Shown: positions 11,801 through 23,140, numbered from the stretch's first letter. The stretch is 64,000 bases of DNA from Anaeramoeba flamelloides (GCA_027625915.1 JANTQA010000070.1:14389001-14453000), one strand, 5' to 3'. The notes: a model not told the origin generated them from the sequence alone. Program-made: numbers and translations.

Positions 11801-12551
11801 CTAATTCAAGTTAAAAAACAATTAGAAACTTTTAGATCGGGTTGTGTTGTGAAAATTTTATTCCTGTTTGGGATAAACAAAAACAAAAATCAAAAAAGAA
11901 AATTCTAGGAACAAAAGTGGAACTAAGGAAATTTTTTACAAAATAAAATAGCAGGATTTGGTCTTAATCAAAAATAGAATTCAAGAATTGAGATACAACT
12001 AGCCAATGTTTTGGTTCTTTTTTTTTGGTATGTTTCTTGTTTAATTTTTTTTTGTTCAAACAAAAGAATTTCCAATTCCAAAGAAAAACCCCAAAAAAAT
12101 AATAATAAACGAACAATAAAAAGGTTTTTGATAGAAGATAAGAAAATGTGTTACCTGCCCAATTGATTGCAATATCGGTTTCCCAGTTGTTTAATTGGCG
12201 TGCACCTTCTATGGACCCACCAGCGGATATTTGACAAAATTCATACAGACCATCAAAGATTGGGGAGTCATCACCAACATTCCACTTTTCAATCATTTCG
12301 GGAAATTGGTCTTCGTTGTCAGGTGTGACTTCTTTTAAAAAATTGATATATCCCTTGGAATGGAATTTTGAAAGATCCTTGGTCGTTGCAGGAACTATCG
12401 TGCTCACTTTCATTTCTGATAATAAGCCATACCCTTCGATCAAGTCATGTGTGAGACGAATCCTTTTTGGCTTCATCGGGTGATCTCCTCCATAATTAAA
12501 CTTGTCGATATACGAGTCATACAAATAACTTACTCTTTTTTTGGTTTTCAT
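5815..12551 (-). CDS. Class I histone deacetylase with long asparagine-rich tail
   Basis: Zn-dependent lysine deacetylase acting on histones in the nucleus. Exons, read on the minus strand, are 12551-12155, 7630-7412 and 7256-5815; phases join cleanly to give 685 residues. The catalytic domain spans about residues 5-375. Visible class I signatures are GGLHHAKK (His136, His137), [11 protein letters not shown] (metal ligands Asp172 and His174), QCGADTL (Asp261) and [12 protein letters not shown] (the active-site tyrosine), so all catalytic and zinc residues are present. The remaining 300 or so residues are basic, rich in Asn and Lys, and have no recognised domain; class I enzymes usually end soon after about 480. 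Intron 2 is 155 bp (7257-7411), whereas intron 1 is 4524 bp (7631-12154) and full of repeats. Near relatives are Rpd3/HDAC1-type enzymes; I cannot resolve the exact paralogue. Confidence 0.95.
9000..9560. repeat. Foldback repeat family FB, copy 2
   Basis: Same family as 5206-5690. The motif AAAATCGATAGATTTTCGTT (about 9119-9138) matches the 20-bp palindrome of copy 1. The AACCTAGAACACTTCAC word and the two inverted arms GAATTGAGTAAAATC and GATTTTACTCTATTCTTT recur several times. It ends near 9475-9560 with the GGCACTTGACGACAC tail. It lies inside the histone deacetylase intron. Confidence 0.7.
9984..10521 (+). mobile_element. MITE family M1 (TIR: TTTGGACACA), copy 1
   Basis: A unit of about 535 bp that aligns end to end with 14980-15494. 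Its ends are inverted: AATTTGGACACAGTTTAAAC on the left and GTGTCCAAATTTTTGGAAT on the right. Shared internal words include GATCGATCAACMATTGTTGGTG, GGTTTTATATT and TTTGCCTATTTTTGATTTT. No open frame is conserved. The TIR sequence is reminiscent of Tc1/mariner-derived MITEs, but a TA target duplication is not unambiguous. Confidence 0.8.
10514..10638. repeat. Short inverted repeat (GGGTTTAGT...GGGAGAAG arms)
   Basis: The left arm GGGGTTTAGT...GGGAGAAG (about 10516-10541) pairs with the right arm CTTCTCCAATTCCACTAAACCC (about 10616-10637). It abuts and partly shares the right end of the M1 element. It could be a tiny foldback element or a chance pairing. Confidence 0.5.
10874..10985. mobile_element. 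Small palindromic MITE (arms ATGCCATAATAGAATGTTGAG)
   Basis: About 110 bp. The left arm TGCCATAATAGAATGTTGAG (about 10882-10901) is mirrored by CTCAACATTCTATTGTGGCA (about 10957-10976), with a short partial repeat of the arm in the loop (ATTCAACATTC, 10922-10932). No coding capacity. Confidence 0.75.
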
Positions 12552-13570
12552 TTAGAACAAAATCTGGTCGTTTGTTAATCGGAGTTTGTTAATATTTTTT
12601 TTTTAATTTGAAAAAAAATTTATTAATTTATTATAAAGTAATTCCTCACAAATATAAGAAAAGAGAAAAATGTTATGAAGAGTCTAAATATTTGATCTGA
12701 TCTGAAAATCAAATAACTTGGAATGCTTGTGGAAACAAAAATTCTCATGACTAATATTTTGTAATCCTCAAAAATCTTTTTTAGATAATTCCTATGCATA
12801 CCTTACAATTTTCGAGATCGTATTTAATTTAAATGAAAAACTTTGAAAACTACAAAACCAAATTCCTAGATTTATTGTTTTTTTTTTTAATTTTTTGGAG
12901 AAAGTTTTTTCCAAAATGATTTTGAGACACTTGATCAATAAACTCTTGAGTGTTTATACACATTTTTATATTTGAAGATTTGGAAGTGATTGAAAGTGTT
13001 GTAACAATTCTGAAAAATTTTTTTCCAATCAAGTAGAGCATTGTAAAGAACTTTGATAAGAATCATTTCTTTTTTTTCAATTATTAGAGAAACTTTTTGT
13101 TTTGAAATGAAGATCCAGAAATCAAATTGTTAGTGTCAATAAATATGAAAAATTCATTTGAAAAAGCTTTTGTGTTTTTTAGAAATAAACTTTTCACTTG
13201 TGATAGATCCATTGACTGTTTTCAAAATCGGAATAGAAATTATTTAATTTAAGTGTTTACAATTCCAGTTTAAATTACAAAGCTTTTTTAATTTTTAAAG
13301 AATAAATTTGATCTCTTTTTTTATTATTTTCGTTTTTGTTGACATTTACAAATCCTAAAATGTTAAATTAATTTTATGTTGTTTGTGATTAAATATTTTG
13401 TTAAAGACAACCAGAATTTGTTTTCTATTTGAATTTGAATAGGTAATAAATTTTCATTTGATAAATTCAAAAGAATAAGGTAATTGTTACTACCTTTCAT
13501 TCAAACGCTTTCAAAGTTATCAAAAAGTTAACAATAAATATTTACCCCTCACAGAATTGTATCTTATATC

Positions 13571-13832
13571 AATACTGTTATTTTCCAATTAATAAATGAA
13601 ATTTTTTATTTCAAGTTCCAAAATGAATCTTAATTTTAAATGTTACAATCAAATTAACAGGGTAAAAAATTATGTTTTAGAGTTATCTAAGGAAGTTTAA
13701 TTTATTGTCTAAAAATATCATTTCCAAATGGTGTTGTAAAGATCTTTGGATTTTCTTCAACTTATTAACTCGAAGAATATTTTGCAAAGTGAACTAAATA
13801 TTTTCATTTTTTAATTGGAAAATAATAGTATT
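13571..13832 (+). mobile_element. MITE family M2 (TIR: AATACTGTTATTTTCCAATT), copy 1
   Basis: A unit of 262 bp. The left end AATACTGTTATTTTCCAATT is mirrored by the right end AATTGGAAAATAATAGTATT. It aligns along its whole length with 42487-42746; shared words include GTTTTAGAGTTA, CTAAGGAAGTTTAATTTATT and GTCTAAAAATATCATTTC. Non-coding. Confidence 0.85.
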
Positions 13833-14037
13833 AAGGAATTATATCATTCAAAAATATTATTTAAGGTGAACTTGTGAGGAATTGTATATACCTACAATAA
13901 GAAATGTCTGAATTTTGTTTTCTCTAATAACCTGTCTCCAATAGTTTATATAAAAAAAAAGTGTAGAAAAGAATACTTTTTAAAGCAAAGACCAAATATA
14001 ACGAATTTTGGGTTTTTTTTTTAGTATATTCACCACA

Positions 14038-14240
14038 CTACAGTCAGTTCCACTTTTAATACACAAACTTGCAACGAAATTTAAGGCACATAAAAAATCT
14101 CAAATTAAGGTACAAAATTCAGAATCTAGTAGAATAAATTGTAAAAAAAAAAATTCCAAAAAATGTGCCTTAATTTGAGATTTTTTGTCTGACTTAAATT
14201 TCATTGAAAGTTTGGGTCTTAAAAGTGGAACTGACTGTAA
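14038..14240. mobile_element. Palindromic MITE with 70-bp arms (ends ACAGTCAGTTCCACTTTTAA)
   Basis: Two arms of about 70 bp (14038-14111 and 14167-14240) are nearly complementary. The left arm begins CTACAGTCAGTTCCACTTTT and the right arm ends AAAAGTGGAACTGACTGTAA. Both contain the complementary stretch GGCACATAAAAAATCTCAAA / GAGATTTTTTGT. The loop is about 55 bp. It would form a long hairpin if transcribed. Only one copy was noticed in the window. Confidence 0.85.
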
Positions 14241-14920
14241 TAAATTAAAGATTATTATATTGTTAATCCTCAAGTTTTTGATAATAATAAATCTCCCATC
14301 ACTTTTGTATTAGAATGAATTATTTTAATCCCAAGAATTTGAAAATGAAATGGATTTTGTTTGTGTAAACAAAGAGTATATTTATTTTTGATTAGTATAA
14401 TACCGAATAAATTTTATTCAGGATAAAAAATGAAATAAAATTATATTTTTGGGTTAATTTAATCCCAATTATTCTGTGTTGCTATCAAATTATTGTAAAA
14501 ATATTATTGTAAAAATAAAATAAAAAATAAACCAAAGACCCTTCTACCTATCAAGGAAACTTTGCCCTCTGATTAGAAATTAGCAAAATTCATTTCAAAA
14601 ATCTTGTGTTTGATGTAATTTGTGGAATGTAGGAAATTAATGTATTCTGGTTAATTACTAGTATATTATTTTTAAGATAATAATTCAGATGAAAGGAATA
14701 AGGTACCACATTACTTGAACAAATTGAAAATTGAAATATGTTAGAAAAAAAAAGTGCTAAAAGGTTTATTTTTGATACTTTTATTTTTTATTTTTTTTTA
14801 TTTATATTGAAACTATGTCTGCTGTTTTAAATATTCTACAAGTACCTAAAAAAGTAAATTCAATTTAAAAAAGAATGTCAATGAAGTTAAAAATGTATGA
14901 ATATGTCGAAAGTATATATA

Positions 14921-14929
14921 CATACATGT

Positions 14930-14969
<40 letters not shown>

Positions 14970-14970
14970 T
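14921..14970. repeat. (CATA)n-(CA)n microsatellite
   Basis: TATACATACATGTATACATA passes into a pure CA repeat of about 14 units (about 14940-14967). It abuts the left end of M1 copy 2. Confidence 0.95.
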
Positions 14971-14979
14971 TAAACTATA

Positions 14980-15494
14980 TTCCAAAAATTTGGACACAGT
15001 TTAAACAGTTGAAAGAATAACAATACTACACTTTAAATTCAATTTGAAAATAATTTTGATTTTACAAACTATTTTCATTTTTTGTTTTTTTTGTTTTGTT
15101 TTCATTTCCTTTTTTGTAGTTATGTAATCTGTTTCGTTAGATCTGGATTTTTTTTTCGAAGGTTGGTAGAAGGTTATTGTTGAGTTTGTTTAATAGAAAA
15201 ATCACATACAATTGGTTGATGGTATCTTAACATTTGATCGATCAACAATTGTTGGTGAAATTTCAACAAATTTACCAAAATATTTTTTATTCCGCTCGTT
15301 TCCATATTTTGGACTAGCTCATTTTGATTTTTGATTTTTATATTTTTTTCTTTTATTTGGATTAAAATGATTACTTATTAAAACATTAATACCCTGTAAC
15401 TCAAATGTGGTTTTATATTATGTTTTAAAAAAATACAATAAATTGAGGGTTATTTTGCCTATTTTTGATTTTGGGTGTGTCCAAATTTTTGGAA
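14980..15494 (+). mobile_element. MITE family M1, copy 2
   Basis: Same element as 9984-10521, with better preserved ends: TTCCAAAAATTTGGACACAG on the left and GTGTCCAAATTTTTGGAA on the right form an 18-bp perfect TIR. It is flanked on the left by the CA microsatellite and on the right by the 15505-16975 element. Diverged partial relatives are visible near 21310-21420 (reverse) and 47420-47600 (same orientation). Confidence 0.85.
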
Positions 15495-15504
15495 TGTGGC
15501 TTCT

Positions 15505-16975
15505 ATGTACCCCTTAGCACCCCAAATATACAAATTACCTTTCAAACATAATTTTTAATTTGAAATGTTATTAAAGGATTATAAGATATCGAATTTATAA
15601 AAAATTATCTTAGAAAGAAAAATTTATAATCAAAAATTGTATAGTTACTTACAATAAAAAAATAACTTATAAAAAAAGTTCAAAATTGGGAAGATTTTTT
15701 TGGTTCTTCTGATTTTATATTTTTCCATCCAAATTTTGTCAAAAAAAAAAAAAAAATTGAAACGTTTGTCAACACATCAAAAAAATCTCAGTTTTAATGA
15801 TTAAAACACATTATACTTTACTAGAATTTTTTTGGGGTCCTTTAAACCCCAGAATTGCCTAAATTACTTGATTAAATAATTTATTCATTATAAAAGTTAT
15901 TTTGAAATAACACAGAAAACTTGTTTTATCTACTAATTAAAATTCAATAACAATATATATATAGTTGATTCTAAATAATTAAAAAATATAAAAAAATATA
16001 ATAATTAAATTTCTTATGGTAAAATTTGGAAATTTTTCATCCAGATTTTTTTTACAAATTTATCCGATTTGGCCAATAGTTTGAGTCAGATTAATAATTG
16101 ATTTTATTTTTAAAATTTAATTTTTTTTTAATTTTTGACTTTTAAAAAGCTAGAGATAGAATAAACAATATTATTAATTATGAGGCCATATATCAGAACT
16201 TATTTTCCAAGATCTGGATTAATTTATAAAGGAAAAATTCAAATATCACAATTATATTATTCAAATTTTTACTAATAACAAAATTCAAAAAAAAAAAATC
16301 ATTTTCGAAGATTATTTTATCATCTTTGAATAATGTTTTAAGAGTTCTTTTTTTATATTTTTATTTAATTTAGGGTTAATTATTTTATCTATTAAAAAGT
16401 TTTTATTTGTTTAATTCTAATTTAATAAATGTTATTAATTTTCATTTTTTTTTTTTTTTTTTTAAAGTATTTTCTATTGCTTAAATAAAAATTTTAGAAA
16501 ATTATTCATATAAAACTTTTAATTTTGACCTAAAGAAATAAATTTTATTTTTCTCTTGATTGACTATTTATTGAAATTTTTTCTAAAAAAAAAATTAAAT
16601 TTCAGTAATATATTTTTATATTTATTTTTTTTATCATAAAAGTGACAATGTTGTTTGAATATTATTATTAATGAATCAATGTATTGAGTTTTGAATTACT
16701 ATTATTGTAATAAAATTTCTGATTTAAAAAATTAAAACAAAAATTGAAATCTTTAAAGAAAATGTAAAAAAGAATTATTATTTTTATTTTTTCCAATTTC
16801 AAAAAAAAATCAATAATATAACTACTTTATCTTTGAACTATTTTAACTTTTTTATTATAATTAAAATCTAGATTAAAGACAAATAAGATATTAAACATAT
16901 TAGTTCATCAATATCATTTTAAATCCTTTTTTAAAAACTCATAAGATTTAGGTAAATCCGGGGTGCTAAGGGATA
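15505..16975. mobile_element. TIR element (TIR: CCCCTTAGCACCCC)
   Basis: TGTACCCCTTAGCACCCC at about 15507-15523 is mirrored by GGGGTGCTAAGGGATATA at about 16960-16977, giving a TIR of about 14 bp in which the G/C content stands out sharply from the interior. The 1.47-kb interior is extremely A/T-rich and has no long open frame, so this is a non-autonomous or fully decayed DNA element. Confidence 0.7.
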
Positions 16976-18163
16976 TATACATATATACAAACTCTAAAAA
17001 ATTATAATTATAAGGCAATAGAATAATTATTTACACAGGAATACAATTAATTCTGATAATATCAACTTATCAACTTAAGAATAATACTTATCATTTTTAA
17101 AAAAATTCATTTTCCGAATTATTTTACAGTATAAATTTCTGATCTTTTTATTTGAATTTTTGGATCAAATTAGAAAAAAAAAAATTTCTCAAAAATTTTT
17201 ATTTTGAAGGGAATCTCACTTTTAGAAAGTTCTGATAGTTTTTATGAAAAAAAAAAAATCAAATTTAATCTTTTTTAATAATATAAGAAAAATAAATACA
17301 AAATTAAATCCTTGAAGATCAAGAAAAAATTTTTCATTTTATTTACGAATAAATATTATATTAAAATTTTTAAATAATTAAATTATTATTTATTTTTTTT
17401 TTAATTATTAAAAGTATTATCAACTGAAATTTAATATTTCAAAAAATATAAACTAATTTCAGAAATTATTAAAGTATTAGAATTATTAATTTGAATTAAT
17501 ATTATTAGTTTGGAAATATTTGAAAAAAACGGGGAAATAATAGTAAAAAATATTTTGATACTTTTCTCCTTTGAGTTATTACTAACTCATCTAAAATGAA
17601 TTATGCATTTGATATTAATTGTTGATACAAAATAATCAAATTAAAGAGTATTTATTTAGGTTATAAGTTGAATTTTAAAGGTTTTAAAAAAGTATTTTCG
17701 GATATTTTTTAATTTGAGGTTTAGGTTTTTTTTCACATTTATTTTTCTGTTCAATATAAAGACAAAATTGATTAGAACTGTTCTTTGAATAAATAAATTA
17801 TATTTTCTTCTCAGGTATAAAATAAAATTATTGTAATTTTTTTTTTTGGAAATTGAGAAGATTTTTTTTACCTGAGTTATTTGAAAACTGAAAGATTTTA
17901 TTTTATAAGTGTGTTTTTGGAGAATTCTTTTTTCACCTATAATATTTTTTTCTTCTTTCATAAAAATAATTTTTTTTTTAAATTATTTGAAAATATATTG
18001 GATTTTGAACTTTTCAAAAATGAGAAAAAATTGATTAAACCATTAAAAACAATAAATTATATCTGAAAAAAGAATTAAAAGGAATTTTGGTTTTTTGGTA
18101 ATCAGATTTTTAACTTTATTTTTCATATTTCAAGATGTGATATTTTTTTTTTGAATTTGTTAT

Positions 18164-19039
18164 TAAAGCGGTAGTATCAATATAAAAGGAAAAAATGGCC
18201 ATTGCGAACATTTTTTTTCAATTTTCCATTTGCAATTTGTCAGTTTTATTTTTATTTTTATTTTTTTTCATAAATGAGAATTTGTAAAAATGAAAAAAGA
18301 AAATTTTTGCTTGATAAAAATGAAAAAGAAAAGAAGATTTTAAATAAAAAAATAAAGATCAATAAAAATTTGGAATAATTTTAATGGGAATAAGACAGTG
18401 TTGATTTCTCGCAGCCATTTCCAAAAAAATTTGTTTTTCTTTAATCTGTTGAATAAATCTTGCTTTTTGTTTTTGTTTTTTTGAAAAATATTTTTTTTTG
18501 ATAAGCAATTGATTGAGATTTTTTTATTGAAAGAACTCGAGTTGATAAATAAGTTTGTGTCATTCTATTCAATTTCCAAAAAAAAAAATGTTCTTTAATT
18601 TTTCATTTATAAACTAAAAAAAATTTTTTTTTCTTTTCTTTTCTTTTCTCTTTTTTTCTTTTCTTTGCAATTGAACCATTCTATTCTTTTCTATTCTATT
18701 CTGATTTCACCTTTCTGTTCTATTCTATTCTATTCTTTTTTTTTCTTTTCTTTTCTTTACTTTTTTTTCTTTTCTTTTCTTTTCTTTTCTTTTCTTTTCT
18801 TTTCTTTTCTTATCCAAAAATTTTGAAAAAATGTCAACGTGTGTTTTATTGTGTTTGAAAAATTTTTTCCATTAGTAGATCTTTCAATGATGAGTGGTTT
18901 CCATTTTTCGTTCTCTGAATTTTTGACCAACCTAAACTTGTATCATAGATTATTGTTTTTTCATGTTGGAAAAATAATTAAAAAAAAATGAATTTTCAAA
19001 ATGGCCAATTTCCGCTTTTATACTCAAACCACTGCTTTA
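18164..19039. mobile_element. TIR element with 40-bp ends (TAAAGCGGTAGTATC) and internal microsatellite
   Basis: The left end TAAAGCGGTAGT...ATAAAAGGAAAAAATGGCCATT (18164-18205) is mirrored, with mismatches, by the right end AATGGCCAATTTCCGCTTTT...CACTGCTTTA (about 19000-19039). The interior of about 790 bp is non-coding and includes the TTTTC array at about 18632-18811. Confidence 0.75.
18632..18811. repeat. TTTTC / TATTC pentanucleotide array
   Basis: A pyrimidine-only tract of TTTTC units interspersed with TATTC units, with the longest pure block at about 18766-18811. It lies inside the 18164-19039 element. Confidence 0.95.
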
Positions 19040-19934
19040 AGGGTATAGTTATTCACTGTGAATTTACCCTATACTCAAGGAGTAACTTGAAACTAAAAAG
19101 GGTATTGTGAAATTGCCTTTCTTTGGAATGACAAAATACAAATAACGAAAGAAAAATTTCTTAAGAGGATCATCTTTGGCTAAAAATTAATAATAAAAAA
19201 CATTTGTCAAAAAGTATTATCAATTCCAAAAAATCAAATTTAAAAAACAATTATTTGCTTCTTTTTTTGAATTTCCAAAGAGTTAAATGTTTTCAATTGA
19301 AAACAAATTTATTACCAAAAGTATAAAATCAATTTAATTCGATTTAATCTAATTTTAGGTTAGATTGTAACTCTCTATAGAGACAGAGTAAGGATTTAGA
19401 CAATTCTCGAGATAAAAATTGCTTATTTAAGAATAGTAAAAAACGAAAAAAGAGATTTTTCAAAAAGTTCTAAAGCATTAAACCTGGAATGTTTAACACA
19501 GTTGTTTTCAAAATTATAATTCACCAACCATTCTGATTGGAAATTGAGTGTATCGCTTTGACACTGTTTTTCAAAAAATTACCTCTTTTTTAATTGTTGA
19601 TTTTTGGAGATCGATCTTACATCTCAGGTTGGTTAGTTCTTGGTTATTATTAGGTACTCAACAATATACAAAAATATTTTTTATCCATTCAGAATTGTAT
19701 TTTTAATAGTAATGAATCTACCCTAAAATTTTCTTGCAGAAATTTTTTTTAATGGTTTTTACAGACCTTAAAAAAAAGAAAGATAACCTTAAATAAGTAA
19801 AAAAACCAACCATAAAAACTTTAAGATATTATAATTGTCAATTTCAAATAACGAATCATCAGCAAAAAAAAAAAAATCAGAGATTAGAAATCATTTTTTT
19901 TAGTTACTTATTCTTTACTATTAAAATATTTCGG

Positions 19935-20717
19935 ATGAGTGAAAAAAGTCAAATTATAAGATACAAAAAAGGAAAAAAGCAATTTGAAGTTTTAACCAAG
20001 CCAGGATCTGTTTCCAAATACCGAGAAGGCAAGATCCGTAATCTTGATGATGTGCTAATTACAAATGTCATCTTTAAGAATCATAATTCGATGGACAAAG
20101 CAAACACGAAGGATATTCAGCAAGCGTTTGGAACAACTGATAACAATGTTGTGATCGAGAAGATTCTTAAAGAAGGACAACTTCACTTAACAACAGAAGA
20201 GGTCAGGCAAAAAACGGAACAAAAAAGAAAAGAAGTCATCAATTATATTCACAAATACTATACAGACCCTAAAACAAAAAAGACACACCCAGTCTTAAGA
20301 ATTGAGAACGCGCTGAGTCAAGCCAAAGTAAGAATCGACTACCGTATGGTTGTTGAAGAAGAAATTGGTGCAATCATTAAAAAATTAATTGGCATCATCT
20401 CTTTGAAAAAATCAGAAGTAACGGGCACACTAATGATCCCTCACTCTCATCTTGGGAAAGCTAGCGGCGTCATTAGAAAATACGCCGATATCCAAAGAGA
20501 AAAATATACATCACAAGGCTGCAAAATGGAAATTTCTCTTGTGCCAGGTAATTATGAAAACTTAATTAAAGCACTTCAGAGCTCCACACAAGGTAATTAC
20601 ACCTTTGACGTTGATGGTGAACAAATTAGTGTCACTTCTGAAGAAAACAAAAAGGGTGGCAAAGGTAGAGGCCGCGGTAGGGGGAATAGAAAACAAAAAA
20701 GAAAAAAAAGAAAATAA
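19935..20717 (+). CDS. SBDS: Ribosome maturation protein SBDS
   Basis: Intronless, 260 residues, against 250 for human SBDS. In the family, SBDS works with the GTPase EFL1 to remove eIF6 from late 60S subunits in the cytoplasm and license them for translation. The N-terminal domain is recognisable (KKQFEVLTKPGSVSKYREGK, LDDVLITNVIFKNHN, DIQQAFGTTDNN and ILKEGQLHLTTEEVRQKTE), as is the three-helix middle domain (NYIHKYYTDPKTKKTHPVLR, IENALSQAKVRIDY). The C-terminal ferredoxin-like domain follows (TGTLMIPHSHLGKASGVIRKY, QGCKMEISLVPGNYENLI). The last 25 residues form a GKGRGRGRGNRKQKRKKRK tail that I do not know from the usual family members. The coding part is clearly less A/T-rich than the flanks. 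Long poly(T) follows the stop. Confidence 0.94.
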   Translation: MSEKSQIIRYKKGKKQFEVLTKPGSVSKYREGKIRNLDDVLITNVIFKNHNSMDKANTKDIQQAFGTTDNNVVIEKILKEGQLHLTTEEVRQKTEQKRKEVINYIHKYYTDPKTKKTHPVLRIENALSQAKVRIDYRMVVEEEIGAIIKKLIGIISLKKSEVTGTLMIPHSHLGKASGVIRKYADIQREKYTSQGCKMEISLVPGNYENLIKALQSSTQGNYTFDVDGEQISVTSEENKKGGKGRGRGRGNRKQKRKKRK

Positions 20718-22259
20718 TTTCTAAAAAACAAGAATTATCTTTTTTTTTTTTTTTTTTTTGAATGTTGTAATTTTAAACAAACTAGAATTGCAACAAGAAA
20801 AATACATGTGATCTTTTTGTATTTTCACCCTAACCTCACTGGTATTTTTCAATTTTTATTTTTTTTTTTAGAGCCGAACCGAAACCAATGGCTCTAATAT
20901 TTTTTTTGGATCACCAATTTTCTTCCCACAAGCCAACAAAAAATTTTGATTATTTTTTTTTATTTTGTAATCTATTTTATTTGTTTTTCTTTGATTTTAG
21001 TAGTAACTTAATTCCAAACCAATAATAACTCAATATATCTGGCTTTACATTCAAAAGTTTTCAAAATATATTATTTCTGTGTAATATAAAAATAGTACCA
21101 AATAAGAATAATTTATTTTCAAAATTTTTCATCTAAACCCCAATTAAAAATTTGTAACCCACTATAATTCAATTTTGAAAAAGCAATTCTTATTTAATCA
21201 ATTCTAGAACAAATACTTCATTAGAACCCTTTACTAATTGAAATATTAACAATTGTTTATAAATTAAAATACTCACAATACCAAAAATAAATAATTATCA
21301 ATACAAAAAATCATGGGTGTGTTAAAAATTTTGGAAAGAGTGAAAACAAAAAATTTGCTTGGTAAATTTGTTTAAATTCTATTAGGAAATATTGATCGAT
21401 CTCATGGTTAAATACCAATTACTAATTTTATTTGAGTTCTTCTATTTGGAACAACTCAACTTTAGCCTAATTCCAATGAACCTAAATAGATTGATAATTT
21501 GTGGTATATTTTTCCACTATTTGGAATTAATTTGTTATTTTTATTAAGAGAAGAATGTTTGGGTCAGTTTCTTTATTTTAAAGTTCTGATCATTAAAGTA
21601 TGGAAAGTTTTTTTTAACCTCAAAGAGTTGTTCTGCAATTTTCAATTTTTAGTGTTTCTTTATTAGGTAATAATTTATCTTATCTTGGAAATGTTTCAAA
21701 ACTAAAGTAATATTTAAAGAGGTGTACTGTTATAGTTGTTGTTGGATGTGAGTTTTCGAGATCATTTTTATTATCTCTGTTTGAAAATTTCGTTACTTTT
21801 TTTTTTTTTTTATTTGTCAAGAATTACTTTTGATTTTTAAAAAGTTTTTAATTTGACAAATAAATTTAAAAATTGAAATTTTATATAAAATACTCAAAAT
21901 TATTTCTACCAAGATGAAATTGAATTAGTATATAAAAAAGAATTATTTCAGATATCTAAGAATACAAATTATTTGATTTTTTTTTGAGATTTGCGTATAG
22001 GGATTATTTTTACTTATAAAACCCCTTTATTTAATATTTTGAAGAACTGGTATTCTGGGCATTTTTATTCTTATAATTTTAATATTATTTTGGATAGTAA
22101 AATCAAATATAAAATTTCATCAAAATTGGTTCATTATTAAAGAATTTCTAAAAATATAGAGGTCGATCCAATCGTTGAAATAACAATATTGATCTAACCT
22201 CACAAGGTTACGTAATTCAAAAAATGAAATGAAAACAAAAAACTAAAAGATGAAAAAAT

Positions 22260-22880
22260 GATTTTCATTATTATTATTTAGAGAAAGAAGTAATCAAAGA
22301 AAAATTATCAAATAAAAAAAAAGAGAAGAAGAAAAATAATTAAAATATGTATAAAAAAATATAATTATCATTTTCATGACCAAATAGAAAACTATCCGCT
22401 CTAGTTAGGTTTTCCAGAATTTGAAACAATTGTGTAAAATCCCAGCTTTTACTAAATTCTTTTTAATTTTGGAAAACCTAGGTACTTGACCGCACTCTAC
22501 GACACTTGACGACACGTCCCCAGAATACACTGGATGAACAAAAACCCGATAGAAAGATTATTGATTATAGATAAAAATTCCATACTCCGTGATTAATAAT
22601 TGGTATTCCACTGTAGTTAGGTTTTTTTTTAATTTTTAAGAATAGAGTAAAATCTTTTATTTTGCTCAATTCTTTTGAATTAAAAAAAAAAAAAGCCTAG
22701 ACACTACCTCTCAGAGTGGGGCACTGGGTGCCCGAATTTATATATTTTTTACTAAATTAAGATTTTTTGTTTTCACTTTATTTTTTTTATTCATTCTTTA
22801 TTACCTTAAGTTTTCTAACCATAAGTGCCTTGATAAAATATCCCCAACAAGCGCAATAAATTTCGTAATTTTGATTAAAA
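22260..22880 (+). repeat. Dispersed repeat C, copy 1 (contains an FB unit)
   Basis: It aligns in the same orientation with 32040-32730 over about 620-690 bp and is very similar by eye. Shared words include AAGAGAAGAAGAAAAA, TATCATTTTCATGAC, CTATTGGGTGCCCG-like GCACTGGGTGCCCGAATTTA, and TTTTCTAACCATAAG. An FB-type inverted unit (GTTAGGTTTTCCAGAATTT ... GGAAAACCTAGG) and the ACTTGACGACACG tail lie at 22400-22530. Non-coding. Confidence 0.85.
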
Positions 22881-23095
22881 AATGATTTTCATATTTTACA
22901 AAAATGAAAATTATTTCGAATTTAAATGAAATTGTATTGTTGTGATTGTTTGTAACCTTTTTAAATGTGTGTAAAATTATGAATTTTAGTTTACATTCAA
23001 ATAACAACAATTATTAAATAAATTTAAAAAATAAAATTGATTAAGAGAAAAAATAATAAAAAAATTTTTTATTGAATATTGTTTGTGTAAAAATA

Positions 23096-23101
23096 GTAAT
23101 C

Positions 23102-23140
<39 letters not shown>
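23096..23140. repeat. (AAT)n microsatellite
   Basis: About 14 uninterrupted ATA/AAT units followed by an A-rich tract. It sits just past the 3' end of the RhoGAP gene. Confidence 0.95.

Larger units (their letters stand above)
7631..12154. other. Large repeat-filled intron 1 of the histone deacetylase
   Basis: A 4.5-kb intron bounded by a GTAACA donor and a TTATAG acceptor as read on the minus strand. Other introns in this window whose ends I can define run from 95 to about 425 bp, except one of 2.5 kb. It contains a (TA)n run (about 8056-8076), a foldback repeat (9000-9560), a TIR element (9767-11143) and, nested in the latter, three smaller elements. No coding sequence other than the host exons was recognised. 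Confidence 0.85.
12552..19934. other. Gene-free repeat-rich region between HDAC and SBDS
   Basis: No coding region was recognised in this 7.4 kb. The elements listed separately (13571-13832, 14038-14240, 14980-15494, 15505-16975, 18164-19039) account for about 3.3 kb. The remainder is A/T-rich DNA with homopolymer runs and short open frames that show no domain. The divergent promoters of HDAC (minus) and SBDS (plus) must lie at its two ends, but I see no clear motif for either. Confidence 0.6.

Noticed and set aside
14921-14970. CA/CATA repeat considered as part of a CRISPR-like or tandem array
   Set aside because: Simple microsatellite without spacers.
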